7,307 nt of DNA from Chloroflexota bacterium (lineage in GTDB: Bacteria; Chloroflexota; Dehalococcoidia; Lucifugimonadales; UBA3495). The DNA lies in contig JAPPJA010000128.1 of NCBI GenBank assembly GCA_028874675.1, forward strand, positions 1 through 7,307. The letters run 5' to 3'. Every line of letters starts with the position of its first letter. Within the stretch, counting starts at the first letter, position 1. The translations under genes were made by a program, and so were the position numbers. The notes beneath the pieces are model-generated. The model saw only the letters and a list, made by a program, of their open reading frames with translations. It was not told the origin of the DNA and made no database searches. This document shows positions 1 to 5,096 of the stretch, one piece after another.

Positions 1-979
1 AGTGCCAGTCGGTCTGGTGGGCCAGCTGGGTAGCCTGCTGGGTGGACTCGTCCAGAATACCGTTGATTACCAGTTCGTCCACGTAGGGCAGACCGGGGAA
101 GTAGTAGTTCGGGTTCTTGTCAAAGTACTGGGTGTCGATGCCGACCTGCTGGTCTGCCCTCCACATGAAGGGACCCAGGCCGACGGAGACATCCTGGAAC
201 ATGGCCTCTTCGCCACCCGCCTCAAACCAGGCCTTGTTGAAGATCTGGGCTCGGCGGTTGGACAGGGGCAGCAGCAAGACAGACTCACCGCTAGGGCCGG
301 TAAAGTTAATCTGGAAGGTATTGTCATCCAGGCAGCTGAAACCGGCAGCGCCTTCCTGAACGTTAGCCAGGCGGCTCTGCATATAACTGGCGGTAATGCC
401 ATTACCGGTCTTCATGGTATCGAAGGAGAACCGGGCATCTTCGCAGGTGAATGCATCGCCGTTGTGCCAGGTTACACCCTCACGGAAATTAAAAGTAATT
501 CCGTCCAGTCCTTCGGACAATTCCCAGCTCTCGGCCAGGTCGGGAATAATAGGAGCGCCGGAGTCGTAGGGGTTCTCCATAACCAGCAATGCGCCAGTGG
601 GCATGCGGTAGCGGTCAGTTACGCCGGAACCGGCTCCCCACGCGTTGGCGTGTTCGAGGGGGTCTTCATAGTTGACGCGCAGCGTCCCGCCATAAACAAC
701 ATCGCCGTAAAAGTCGGCAACGTGGTCAGGTATGGGCACTACATCGGACATAGCCATCGTGTCGGGCTTGTCCATCATTTCATCGGCGGGCTTGTCCATA
801 GCCTCGGGCATCGCCGTAGGCTCAGGCATGGCCTCGGCCGCGGGTGCCTCGGTCGGCGCTGCGGTGGGCACCGGGGTGGCGGTGGCTGCGGCGCCGCAAG
901 CGACGGCGGCCAAGGCCATTATCGCCAATATTGGAGCAACTACCAGCGCCCGTGGGTTCCTAAACCAGTGGTTGGGCAT
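1..979 (-). CDS. ABC transporter substrate-binding lipoprotein, family 5 (peptide/nickel class), C-terminus cut by window edge
   Basis: The minus strand encodes 326 residues without a stop to the left edge. The product begins with a lipoprotein signal peptide: basic residues R7 and R10, a hydrophobic core, and a lipobox AVAC with C28 as the likely lipidated cysteine. A flexible linker rich in Ala, Pro, Thr and Met (about residues 29-86) leads into an SBP_bac_5 domain. Its hallmark is visible at about residues 143-190: 'PDLAESWELS', then 'FNFREGVTWHNGD' and 'EDARFSFDTM'. The family binds peptides, nickel complexes, sugars or opines outside the membrane and delivers them to a two-permease, two-ATPase importer. 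The full family length is about 500-600 residues, so roughly the last third to half is missing. The start at 979 is chosen because GGAGG (989-993) lies 9 nt upstream; an in-frame ATG at 997 lies before that site. C179 and C216 could form a disulfide. Third positions look less C-biased than in the plus-strand genes. The substrate is unknown. Confidence 0.93.
   Translation of the reverse strand, partial: MPNHWFRNPRALVVAPILAIMALAAVACGAAATATPVPTAAPTEAPAAEAMPEPTAMPEAMDKPADEMMDKPDTMAMSDVVPIPDHVADFYGDVVYGGTLRVNYEDPLEHANAWGAGSGVTDRYRMPTGALLVMENPYDSGAPIIPDLAESWELSEGLDGITFNFREGVTWHNGDAFTCEDARFSFDTMKTGNGITASYMQSRLANVQEGAAGFSCLDDNTFQINFTGPSGESVLLLPLSNRRAQIFNKAWFEAGGEEAMFQDVSVGLGPFMWRADQQVGIDTQYFDKNPNYYFPGLPYVDELVINGILDESTQQATQLAHQTDWH
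749..829 (-). other. Met-rich acidic linker segment of the first substrate-binding lipoprotein
   Basis: Residues 51-77 of the lipoprotein hold seven methionines (M51, M57, M61, M68, M69, M75, M77) among Pro, Glu, Asp, Ala and Lys, with two copies of the short motif MDKP. It lies between the lipidated cysteine and the folded domain, so it is probably a disordered tether. Metal binding by the methionines is possible but not shown. Confidence 0.6.
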
Positions 980-1023
980 TTTGTCTATCCTCCACATTTC
1001 TCAGGGTAACCATAGTCCTGTTT

Positions 1024-1040
1024 CCAGCTATATCTGCTGG
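1024..1040 (-). promoter_or_regulatory. Small hairpin in the leader of the first lipoprotein gene
   Basis: CCAGC and GCTGG form a perfect 5-bp stem around a 7-nt loop, about 45 nt upstream of the start codon. No T-run follows, so it is not a terminator. It may only shape the leader RNA. Confidence 0.3.
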
Positions 1041-1079
1041 CAGACGACTAATCCTCAGTGATCCCTTAGTTACTCCTTG

Positions 1080-1088
1080 CACCTCCTT
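1080..1088 (-). promoter_or_regulatory. Orphan, near-perfect Shine-Dalgarno sequence in the leader
   Basis: Read on the minus strand this is AAGGAGGTG, an almost complete match to the 16S rRNA 3' end, followed at once by a second SD-like AAGGAG (about 1074-1079). No ATG, GTG or TTG lies 4-12 nt downstream, and stop codons follow closely in two frames. The real start codon is 101 nt further on and has its own GGAGG at 989-993. The site may be a ribosome standby or regulatory element, the relic of a lost leader peptide, or chance. Confidence 0.5.
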
Positions 1089-1169
1089 CTAATTAGGATT
1101 GGTACATTCGAAAATTGCCTTAGTATGCAAAGCCTTCCCGTAACCCACGGCCTTTTTGCAAACCCCAGC

Positions 1170-1198
1170 AATATATACACTCAAACTAGGTGTGTCAA
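1170..1198 (-). promoter_or_regulatory. Sigma-70 type promoter of the first lipoprotein gene
   Basis: On the minus strand a perfect -35 box TTGACA (1193-1198) and a -10 box TATATT (1170-1175) are 17 nt apart. Transcription would start near 1163, giving a 5' leader of about 184 nt before the ATG at 979. The region is AT-rich against its GC-rich surroundings. Confidence 0.8.
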
Positions 1199-1206
1199 TA
1201 GCCGCC

Positions 1207-1222
1207 AGTCTCGTGCAAGACT
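1207..1222. promoter_or_regulatory. Palindrome just upstream of the -35 box, possible operator
   Basis: AGTCT and AGACT are inverted around CGTGCA, 8 nt upstream of the -35 box of the minus-strand promoter. The spacing suits an activator site, but a 5-bp half-site is short and could be chance. Confidence 0.22.
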
Positions 1223-1260
1223 TCGGAATTGGACGCATTTTCCTGCCAGCCAGCCCCGCT

Positions 1261-1366
1261 ATACCGGCCCTCGCCGGTATCCAGGACTCCTTGCTACGCT
1301 TGATCTGTATGCATTTTTTCACGGTCAGCCTTGCTGGGTTCCGGCCTGTGCCCGGAAGTCGAGCAA
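1261..1366. repeat. Inverted pair of related palindromes (REP-doublet or MITE-like)
   Basis: The left unit (1261-1280) is a perfect 8-bp stem, ATACCGGC and GCCGGTAT, around CCTC, followed by CCAGG. The right unit (1339-1357) is a 6-bp stem, TTCCGG and CCGGAA, preceded by CTGG and nested within TTGCT (1331-1335) and AGCAA (1362-1366). Reading the left unit backwards gives CCTGG-ATACCGGC, matching CTGG-GTTCCGGC of the right unit, so the two are diverged copies in opposite orientation about 50 bp apart. This is the layout of REP doublets or small non-autonomous repeats that occur in intergenic DNA. No transposase is nearby. Confidence 0.6.
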
Positions 1367-1680
1367 CAGCCTCCGTGAATGACTACCCTGAACTGTTACT
1401 GTTTGGAGCAAACGTCATAGGCAGCCGGACTGGCCAGGTCGCCGGAGCCGTCGCCACGACAAGGGCCGGAACCAGGGAAGCAGGTGGACTACCCTGTGTG
1501 CCCCGTCCAGGCCCTCAACCACCCAAGCTTGACCCACTTCATCCCCTGGCCTGGCCCGAACCGTATGTCCCCACCGGTCAGCCCCTTAAACCCCAACCAA
1601 ATCTCCACAGAAGCCTCACCTGCTTATCCTCAATCAGCTCTCTCAACGGGTAATTCACCGAACATCGAATCCGCAAATAA

Positions 1681-1709
1681 TTGACCTTGTTTACTATTCG
1701 TAATATCAT
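1681..1709 (+). promoter_or_regulatory. Sigma-70 type promoter of the membrane protein-aldolase operon
   Basis: TTGACC (1681-1686) and TATCAT (1704-1709) are separated by 17 nt in an AT-rich stretch. Transcription would start near 1716, about 62 nt upstream of the ATG at 1778. A 12-bp palindrome GTATGCCCATAC (1721-1732) lies just after the predicted start and could be an operator. Confidence 0.72.
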
Positions 1710-1752
1710 TCTTAATTGAGGTATGCCCATACAGAAAAACCTGTTGTTCAAG

Positions 1753-1777
1753 GTTCAGCCCAGCCGCTGAACGAGGA
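1753..1777 (+). promoter_or_regulatory. Hairpin abutting the ribosome-binding site of the membrane protein gene
   Basis: GTTCAGC (1753-1759) and GCTGAAC (1766-1772) form a perfect 7-bp stem with a 6-nt loop, and the ribosome site GAGGA (1773-1777) begins at the next base. GAGGA touches the ATG at 1778 but lies a normal 6 nt before an in-frame TTG at 1784, which may be the true start. The hairpin could modulate initiation. Confidence 0.5.
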
Positions 1778-2356
1778 ATGGAATTGAGCGATAACAAAGC
1801 ATTGGCGGGCCTCTTTGTCCTGGCTATCCTGGGTTTGGCTATAGCTGCCGTTCCCATCGCCGCCCGGCTCAGCCTCCTTTGGCTCTACATCGAGCCTAAT
1901 CCCAGGCACATGCCGCCAGTACTGACCGGCGAAGCCGTGGGCTGGGGGGTTATCGGCCTCTTGACCGGAGCCGCCGTGGTAATTGTCTCCGAGTCCATCT
2001 TCTGGCACCACAACCGGAGCCTGTGGACCAAGTACCGGGGCCTCATTATCGGCGCCATCGTATCCATGGTAGCCGGCGTCACTCTTGGCATCTTCTTCGC
2101 CATAATCCAGATGGACAGCGTGGACGGCCAGGCCATGGAGACCAAGCAACTGGCCGCGCTGGCGGGCGCCACGGCCAGCGGCATCTGCACCACCGCGGGC
2201 ATTTTTGCCGGTACCGTCGTCAGGCGCTACGTGGTGGGACTGTACCGCCTGCCCCAGGCCGACCAGCCCAGCCGTATTACCTTTAATGATGAAGACGCCA
2301 CAGGATCCCGCCGGGCCGCGCGGGAAAGGAGCACCCATGCGGGAGAACACTCTTAA
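1778..2356 (+). CDS. Four-helix membrane protein of unknown function
   Basis: This 192-residue protein (190 if translation begins at TTG 1784) is not recognised. Hydrophobic stretches at about residues 8-34, 52-75, 88-112 and 125-147 suggest four membrane helices. Between helices 1 and 2 lies a short polar loop with 'EPNPRHMPP', and between 2 and 3 'HHNRSLWTKYRG'. The C-terminal 40 residues are polar and charged, with Arg/Glu-rich sequence that may be cytoplasmic. Helices 2-4 are rich in small residues (Gly, Ala, Ser, Thr), as in tightly packed bundles. It is real rather than a shadow frame because it has a near-consensus promoter, a ribosome site and clear helix periodicity. Its last 20 nt overlap the aldolase start, so the two are probably cotranscribed and may be translationally coupled. 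It carries no recognisable catalytic motif; a small transporter, channel or anchor role is possible but not supported. Confidence 0.75.
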   Translation: MELSDNKALAGLFVLAILGLAIAAVPIAARLSLLWLYIEPNPRHMPPVLTGEAVGWGVIGLLTGAAVVIVSESIFWHHNRSLWTKYRGLIIGAIVSMVAGVTLGIFFAIIQMDSVDGQAMETKQLAALAGATASGICTTAGIFAGTVVRRYVVGLYRLPQADQPSRITFNDEDATGSRRAARERSTHAGEHS

Positions 2357-3119
2357 GCAAAAACTGGACGCGGGTAAGGCCGTTTTCGGGGTTATGATCA
2401 CCTTCCCCTCGGCTCCCGTGGTTGAAATGCTCGGCGCCCTGGGCTTCGACTGGGTCCTGATCGACAACGAGCACGGCTCAATCACCGTCGATAACTCCGA
2501 GGATATGGTCCGCGCCGCCGAACTCAGCGGCATCGCCCCCATCGTTCGTCCCGTCGCCAATAAGCCCGAAATTATCGCCCCCTTCCTGGACCGTGGCGCG
2601 TGGGGCGTCCAGGTCCCCCACGTCAACACGGCCGACGAAGCCCGCGCCGCCGTGGACGCCGTCAAGTACTACCCCGAAGGCCACCGAGGCATCTTCAGCC
2701 GTGGCCGCCCCGCCGGGTACGGCTTTGCCGGCTCTACCTCCGACTACGTTAGGGATGCCAACGCCAACACCCTCGTCTGCCTCATGCTTGAGGAAGTGGA
2801 AGCCATCGATAACCTGGAAGACCTGGTCACCGTGGACGGCGTGGACGTCTTCTTCATCGGCTCCGGCGACCTCTCCCAGTCCATGGGTTACCCGGGCCAG
2901 AACACCCACCCCGAGGTCCAGGCCCAGATGGAAAAGGGCGTTAAGATCATCCGCGATGCCGGTCGCGTCGCCGGCGTAAGCTGCCCCGACAACCTGGTCC
3001 CCAAGTTCCTGGGCATGGGCGTGCAGTACTTCCACGGCAACGTGGGTACCCTGTTGCAGACTTCCAGCTTGGACTACCTCAACGCCATGCGGGCTTCCGC
3101 CTCGGACGCAGGCATGTAG
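2337..3119 (+). CDS. HpcH/HpaI-family aldolase (2-keto-3-deoxy acid aldolase type)
   Basis: This 260-residue protein has the length and motifs of the metal-dependent class II aldolases of the HpcH/HpaI (citrate lyase-like) family, which reversibly cleave 2-keto-3-deoxy or 4-hydroxy-2-keto acids to pyruvate plus an aldehyde in the cytoplasm. Matching from memory to E. coli HpaI: D43 and the catalytic base H46 in 'IDNEHG', R71 in 'VRP', D85, metal ligands E152 in 'MLEE' and D178 in 'GSGDLSQSMG', and the loop 'YYPEGHRG' (111-118). The HpaI glutamine two residues before the metal-binding glutamate appears to be methionine (M150). The start at 2337 follows AAAGGAG (2325-2331) by 5 nt; an open frame extends upstream to 2205 but has no family match there. 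It overlaps the membrane protein gene by 20 nt and is followed by a terminator. The aldehyde substrate is not determined; rhamnonate-, glucarate- and homoprotocatechuate-pathway aldolases all belong to this family. Confidence 0.93.
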   Translation: MRENTLKQKLDAGKAVFGVMITFPSAPVVEMLGALGFDWVLIDNEHGSITVDNSEDMVRAAELSGIAPIVRPVANKPEIIAPFLDRGAWGVQVPHVNTADEARAAVDAVKYYPEGHRGIFSRGRPAGYGFAGSTSDYVRDANANTLVCLMLEEVEAIDNLEDLVTVDGVDVFFIGSGDLSQSMGYPGQNTHPEVQAQMEKGVKIIRDAGRVAGVSCPDNLVPKFLGMGVQYFHGNVGTLLQTSSLDYLNAMRASASDAGM

Positions 3120-3149
3120 TTCCCACCGCGAAAGGAAAGGACAGACTCG

Positions 3150-3180
3150 GCGCTTGCCGGCCCGGCAGGCGCTTTCTATT
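3150..3180 (+). terminator. Rho-independent terminator after the aldolase gene
   Basis: GCGCTTGCCG (3150-3159) pairs with CGGCAGGCGC (3163-3172), 10 bp with one G-U pair and a 3-nt loop, followed by TTTCTATT. It lies 31 nt after the aldolase stop and would end the membrane protein-aldolase transcript. The T-run is interrupted, so readthrough into the reductase gene is possible. Confidence 0.65.
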
Positions 3181-3261
3181 GCGCCCTCCCGCCCGTATTC
3201 GGGCACCCTGCCTGGCTGCCCTGCTTGCCCGGAGCTACCGGCGGCATCAACTCTTACCCCC

Positions 3262-3266
3262 GGAGG
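3262..3266 (+). promoter_or_regulatory. Ribosome-binding site that fixes the GTG start of the reductase
   Basis: GGAGG lies 4 nt before GTG at 3271. The open frame extends to an ATG upstream, but family similarity begins at this GTG. No clear promoter is visible between the terminator and this site; only a small GCCCG/CGGGC palindrome (3191-3204) is seen. Confidence 0.7.
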
Positions 3267-3270
3267 AACC

Positions 3271-4278
3271 GTGAAATACCGTACCCTGGGCCGCACCGGC
3301 CTCAATGTTTCTGAAGTAGGTTTCGGCGGCGCCGGCATCGGCCACGTCTGGGGCCCCACTACCGACGAGGAATGCATCCGCTCCGTCCGGCTGGCCCTCG
3401 ACCTCGGCATAAACTTCTTCGACACTTCCCCCATGTACGGCGGCGGAAAGTCCGAGGAAAATCTCGGCAAGGGTCTGGCCGGGCGGCGCGAACAGGCGAT
3501 CATCGCCACCAAAGTCAGGCTCCAGGCCGAAGAGGACCGTGCCAGCGGCGACAGCATGGCCGCCGCCGTCCGCAGTTCAGTCGAGCAGAGCCTCACCCGC
3601 CTGGGTACCGATTACGTCGATGTCCTCCAGGTCCACCACCAGGTCGGAGCGCGGCGGGGCCAGTACATGGCCGCCGTTGGTCCGCCCCCACGCTACGCGC
3701 TGCTTTTGGACCAGCAGGACTGCTTTTCCCTGGGCCATGCAATGAAGGAAATGGTCAAGGAAGGCAAGGTCCGTTTCATTGGCATCACCGCCTGGGACGG
3801 CGACCCTGATGCCGTCAGGGCAGTCCTGAAGAGCGGAGTATTCGACACCGCCCAGGTCCTCTACAACCTGCTCAACCGCACCGCCGTCGCAGCTCCTCCC
3901 TCAGGATTCGACGACATGGACCAGGGCCGGTCCTTGCCCGTCGCCCGGGAAGGCGATGTCGGCGTCATCGGAATCAGGTCCCACGCCGCCGGCGCTCTGG
4001 TTGATCAGCTCGACCGCGAGGCAGCCCCCGACACCGAGGTTGCCCGCGACCACCGCCGCGCCCGGAACCTCTGGCCCCTGCTTTCCGGCCAGTATTCCAC
4101 CCTCTCTCAGGCTGCCCTCCGCTTCTGCCTGGACAATCCGGACATCGCCACCGTGGTCCCCGGCTTCAAAAACTCCGTGGAAATGGAGGAGGCCGCCGCC
4201 TGTTCCGACTTGCCATCCCTCCCGGCCGAAGCCCTCGCAGCCCTGGACTCCCTCTACCGCCGCCACTTTGAGAACTGA
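3271..4278 (+). CDS. Aldo/keto reductase (galactose dehydrogenase-like)
   Basis: This 335-residue protein, starting at GTG, is an aldo/keto reductase: a cytoplasmic TIM-barrel enzyme that uses NAD(P)H to interconvert carbonyl and hydroxyl groups. The family opening 'YRTLGRTGLNVSEVGFGG' (3-20) is present, and the catalytic tetrad is complete: D51 and Y56 in 'DTSPMYG', K81 in 'ATKVRL', and H122 in 'LQVHH'. 'GKVRFIGITA' and 'QVLYNLLNRTA' follow, then the 'GVIGIRSHAAGAL' strand and the cofactor-side motif 'DIATVVPGFKN' near the C-terminus. Length is normal. The 'LQVHH' plus 'GVIGIR...AAGAL' signature resembles bacterial relatives of L-galactose or L-fucose dehydrogenase, so sugar oxidation upstream of a 2-keto-3-deoxy acid aldolase is plausible, but substrate and direction are not proven. 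It lies 151 nt after the aldolase, separated by a terminator, and points the same way. Confidence 0.92.
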   Translation: MKYRTLGRTGLNVSEVGFGGAGIGHVWGPTTDEECIRSVRLALDLGINFFDTSPMYGGGKSEENLGKGLAGRREQAIIATKVRLQAEEDRASGDSMAAAVRSSVEQSLTRLGTDYVDVLQVHHQVGARRGQYMAAVGPPPRYALLLDQQDCFSLGHAMKEMVKEGKVRFIGITAWDGDPDAVRAVLKSGVFDTAQVLYNLLNRTAVAAPPSGFDDMDQGRSLPVAREGDVGVIGIRSHAAGALVDQLDREAAPDTEVARDHRRARNLWPLLSGQYSTLSQAALRFCLDNPDIATVVPGFKNSVEMEEAAACSDLPSLPAEALAALDSLYRRHFEN

Positions 4279-4290
4279 CCCGATGCCACG

Positions 4291-4371
4291 ATGAAAATTG
4301 TATCTGTAAGAACTTGCGGGGGGGCCGCCACCGTCGCCCCGGCCTGTCACCGTCCCTCCCGCCAAGCGTAG
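4291..4371 (+). pseudogene. Possible remnant of the start of an enolase-superfamily (mandelate racemase-like) gene
   Basis: Thirteen nt after the reductase stop, an ATG opens a 26-codon frame beginning MKIVSVRT. This is a very common N-terminus of mandelate racemase / sugar-acid dehydratase proteins. After eight codons the sequence meets a run of seven G (4318-4324) and loses all family character in every frame. The first 25 nt are AT-rich, unlike the flanks. It could be the stub left by a deletion, or chance similarity: eight residues are weak evidence, and no good ribosome site precedes it. Confidence 0.25.
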
Positions 4372-4488
4372 TTTCGTCGCCAGAACGGCTTCCGCCCCTT
4401 ATGCTAAACTGCCCTCACAGCCCCCCTCGGAGCGCATCCAGACCGGGTAAAGGGGCGTCCCACACTCAAACATGCAGGAGTTACAGCA
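4372..4488 (+). promoter_or_regulatory. Upstream region of the cupin gene, weak promoter candidate
   Basis: TATGCT (4400-4405) within CTTATGCTAAACT resembles a -10 box, but no matching -35 lies 16-18 nt upstream; the nearest candidate, TTTCGT, is 22 nt away. The ribosome site AGGAG (4476-4480) is clear, 8 nt before the ATG. The cupin may be transcribed from here or by readthrough from the reductase. Confidence 0.25.
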
Positions 4489-4830
4489 ATGGGCGTTTAC
4501 AGAATGTACACCGGCGACGACGGTGAAACCCACATCGATGAACTGTCGGAAGATGCCATCAAGTCCATCAACCTCCAGGGCGCAAAAATGGAATTCAGCG
4601 TTTCACAGCGGGAGCCGGGCCACTTCTCCGACTTTCATCCCGCGCCACGCCGCCGCTGGCAGGTCGGAATTGTCGGCCGCACCATCATTGGTCTCAGCGA
4701 CGGCACCTCCCAGACTTTCAACCCCGGCGACGTCCGCCTCATCGAGGACCTTACCGGAAAGGGCCACACCACCACCTACCCCGACGGCTACAACATCACC
4801 CTCCAGGTAACGCCAGCCGAAGACCTGTAG
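4489..4830 (+). CDS. Small single-domain cupin protein
   Basis: This 113-residue protein carries a cupin beta-barrel. The first conserved half is 'DFHPAPRRRWQVGIVGRTII' (48-67), with H50 as a probable metal ligand, followed by 'LSDGTSQTFNPGDVRLIEDLTGKGH' (69-93), where 'PGDV' is the cupin motif 2 glycine-proline turn and H93 a second likely ligand. Members of this compact group often carry the ending 'EDxTGKGH'. They are small cytoplasmic proteins; some bind metal and act on sugars or keto acids, but many have no known function. The usual cluster of two histidines and a glutamate in motif 1 is reduced to a single histidine here, so catalysis is uncertain and a binding or regulatory role is possible. 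Start fixed by AGGAG 8 nt upstream. It lies 210 nt after the reductase gene and ends at a terminator-like hairpin. Confidence 0.83.
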   Translation: MGVYRMYTGDDGETHIDELSEDAIKSINLQGAKMEFSVSQREPGHFSDFHPAPRRRWQVGIVGRTIIGLSDGTSQTFNPGDVRLIEDLTGKGHTTTYPDGYNITLQVTPAEDL

Positions 4831-4860
4831 GCACCCTTCCGTTCACCCAACAAAACACAC

Positions 4861-4899
4861 GGGCCGGTATCGCTTATTGGTAGATATCGGCCCTGTTCT
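4861..4899 (+). terminator. Terminator-like hairpin after the cupin gene
   Basis: GGGCCGGTATC (4861-4871) pairs with GATATCGGCCC (4883-4893), 11 bp with one G-U pair and an 11-nt loop. The tail TGTTCTT is only moderately T-rich. It lies 30 nt after the cupin stop and before the next promoter, so it probably separates the two transcripts. Confidence 0.55.
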
Positions 4900-4950
4900 T
4901 GACGCATTTCGAACCAACATCGCCCCATTCCAGCCGGACCCCTATCTGGT

Positions 4951-4979
4951 TTGACACCACCCAGCTTCAAACCTATACT
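4951..4979 (+). promoter_or_regulatory. Near-consensus sigma-70 type promoter of the second transporter operon
   Basis: A perfect TTGACA (4951-4956) and TATACT (4974-4979, five of six consensus bases) are 17 nt apart. Transcription would start near 4986, giving a leader of about 111 nt. The leader contains a hairpin, CCGCTCCG with CGGAAGCGG (5053-5074, one bulged base), about 20 nt before the start codon; no T-run follows it. Confidence 0.83.
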
Positions 4980-5085
4980 CTGCGAAACTGCGGCAGGGGC
5001 AGCAAAAGGGTTCGCTGACTCCCTCTCCCGGGCCATATCGGGTCACCGCCTCCCGCTCCGGCAAACGGAAGCGGACAAAGCCACC

Positions 5086-5090
5086 GGAGG
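5086..5090 (+). promoter_or_regulatory. Ribosome-binding site that selects a TTG start
   Basis: GGAGG lies 6 nt before TTG at 5097, and a lipoprotein signal peptide begins directly there. No ATG or GTG in the frame offers a better start. Confidence 0.8.
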
Positions 5091-5096
5091 TGCTTC

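Larger units (their letters stand above)
1200..1680. other. Long intergenic region without a recognisable gene
   Basis: Between the two divergent promoters no open frame gives a protein-like sequence with a ribosome site; the long frames run through the palindromes or are rich in Pro and Arg. Contents: the inverted palindrome pair, a 10-bp direct repeat GACTACCCTG at 1381-1390 and 1487-1496, a 7-bp inverted repeat CCAGGCC/GGCCTGG (1507-1513 and 1548-1554), and a tract at 1501-1620 that by hand count has about 58 C and 17 G on the plus strand. Confidence 0.6.

Noticed and set aside
995..997. In-frame ATG upstream of the chosen start of the first lipoprotein gene
   Set aside because: The ribosome site GGAGG lies downstream of it and serves the ATG at 979; the signal peptide is complete from there.
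2..1009. 335-residue open frame on the plus strand opposite the first lipoprotein gene
   Set aside because: It is Gly/Val/His-rich with no domain, whereas the minus strand gives a lipobox, a linker and a clear SBP_bac_5 domain with promoter and ribosome site.
1089..1322. 77-residue open frame on the minus strand upstream of the first lipoprotein gene
   Set aside because: Part of it is simply translated repeat ('SWIPARAGIAG'), and it covers the promoter of the lipoprotein gene.
1156..1653. 165-residue open frame in the intergenic region
   Set aside because: It reads through the palindromic repeats and a Pro-rich tract, overlaps the minus-strand promoter, and lacks a ribosome site.
1748..2665. 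305-residue open frame on the minus strand
   Set aside because: Antisense to the membrane protein and aldolase; composition is low-complexity, no promoter or ribosome site.
3154..3270. ATG extension of the reductase by 39 residues
   Set aside because: It starts inside the terminator hairpin and gives Pro/Ala-rich sequence without family similarity; GTG 3271 has a proper ribosome site.
2478..3596. 372-residue open frame on the minus strand
   Set aside because: Antisense to the aldolase and reductase, spans the terminator, and has no recognisable domain.
5007..5025. GGGTTCGCTGACTCCC resembling a tRNA T-arm
   Set aside because: No acceptor, D or anticodon arms can be drawn around it.
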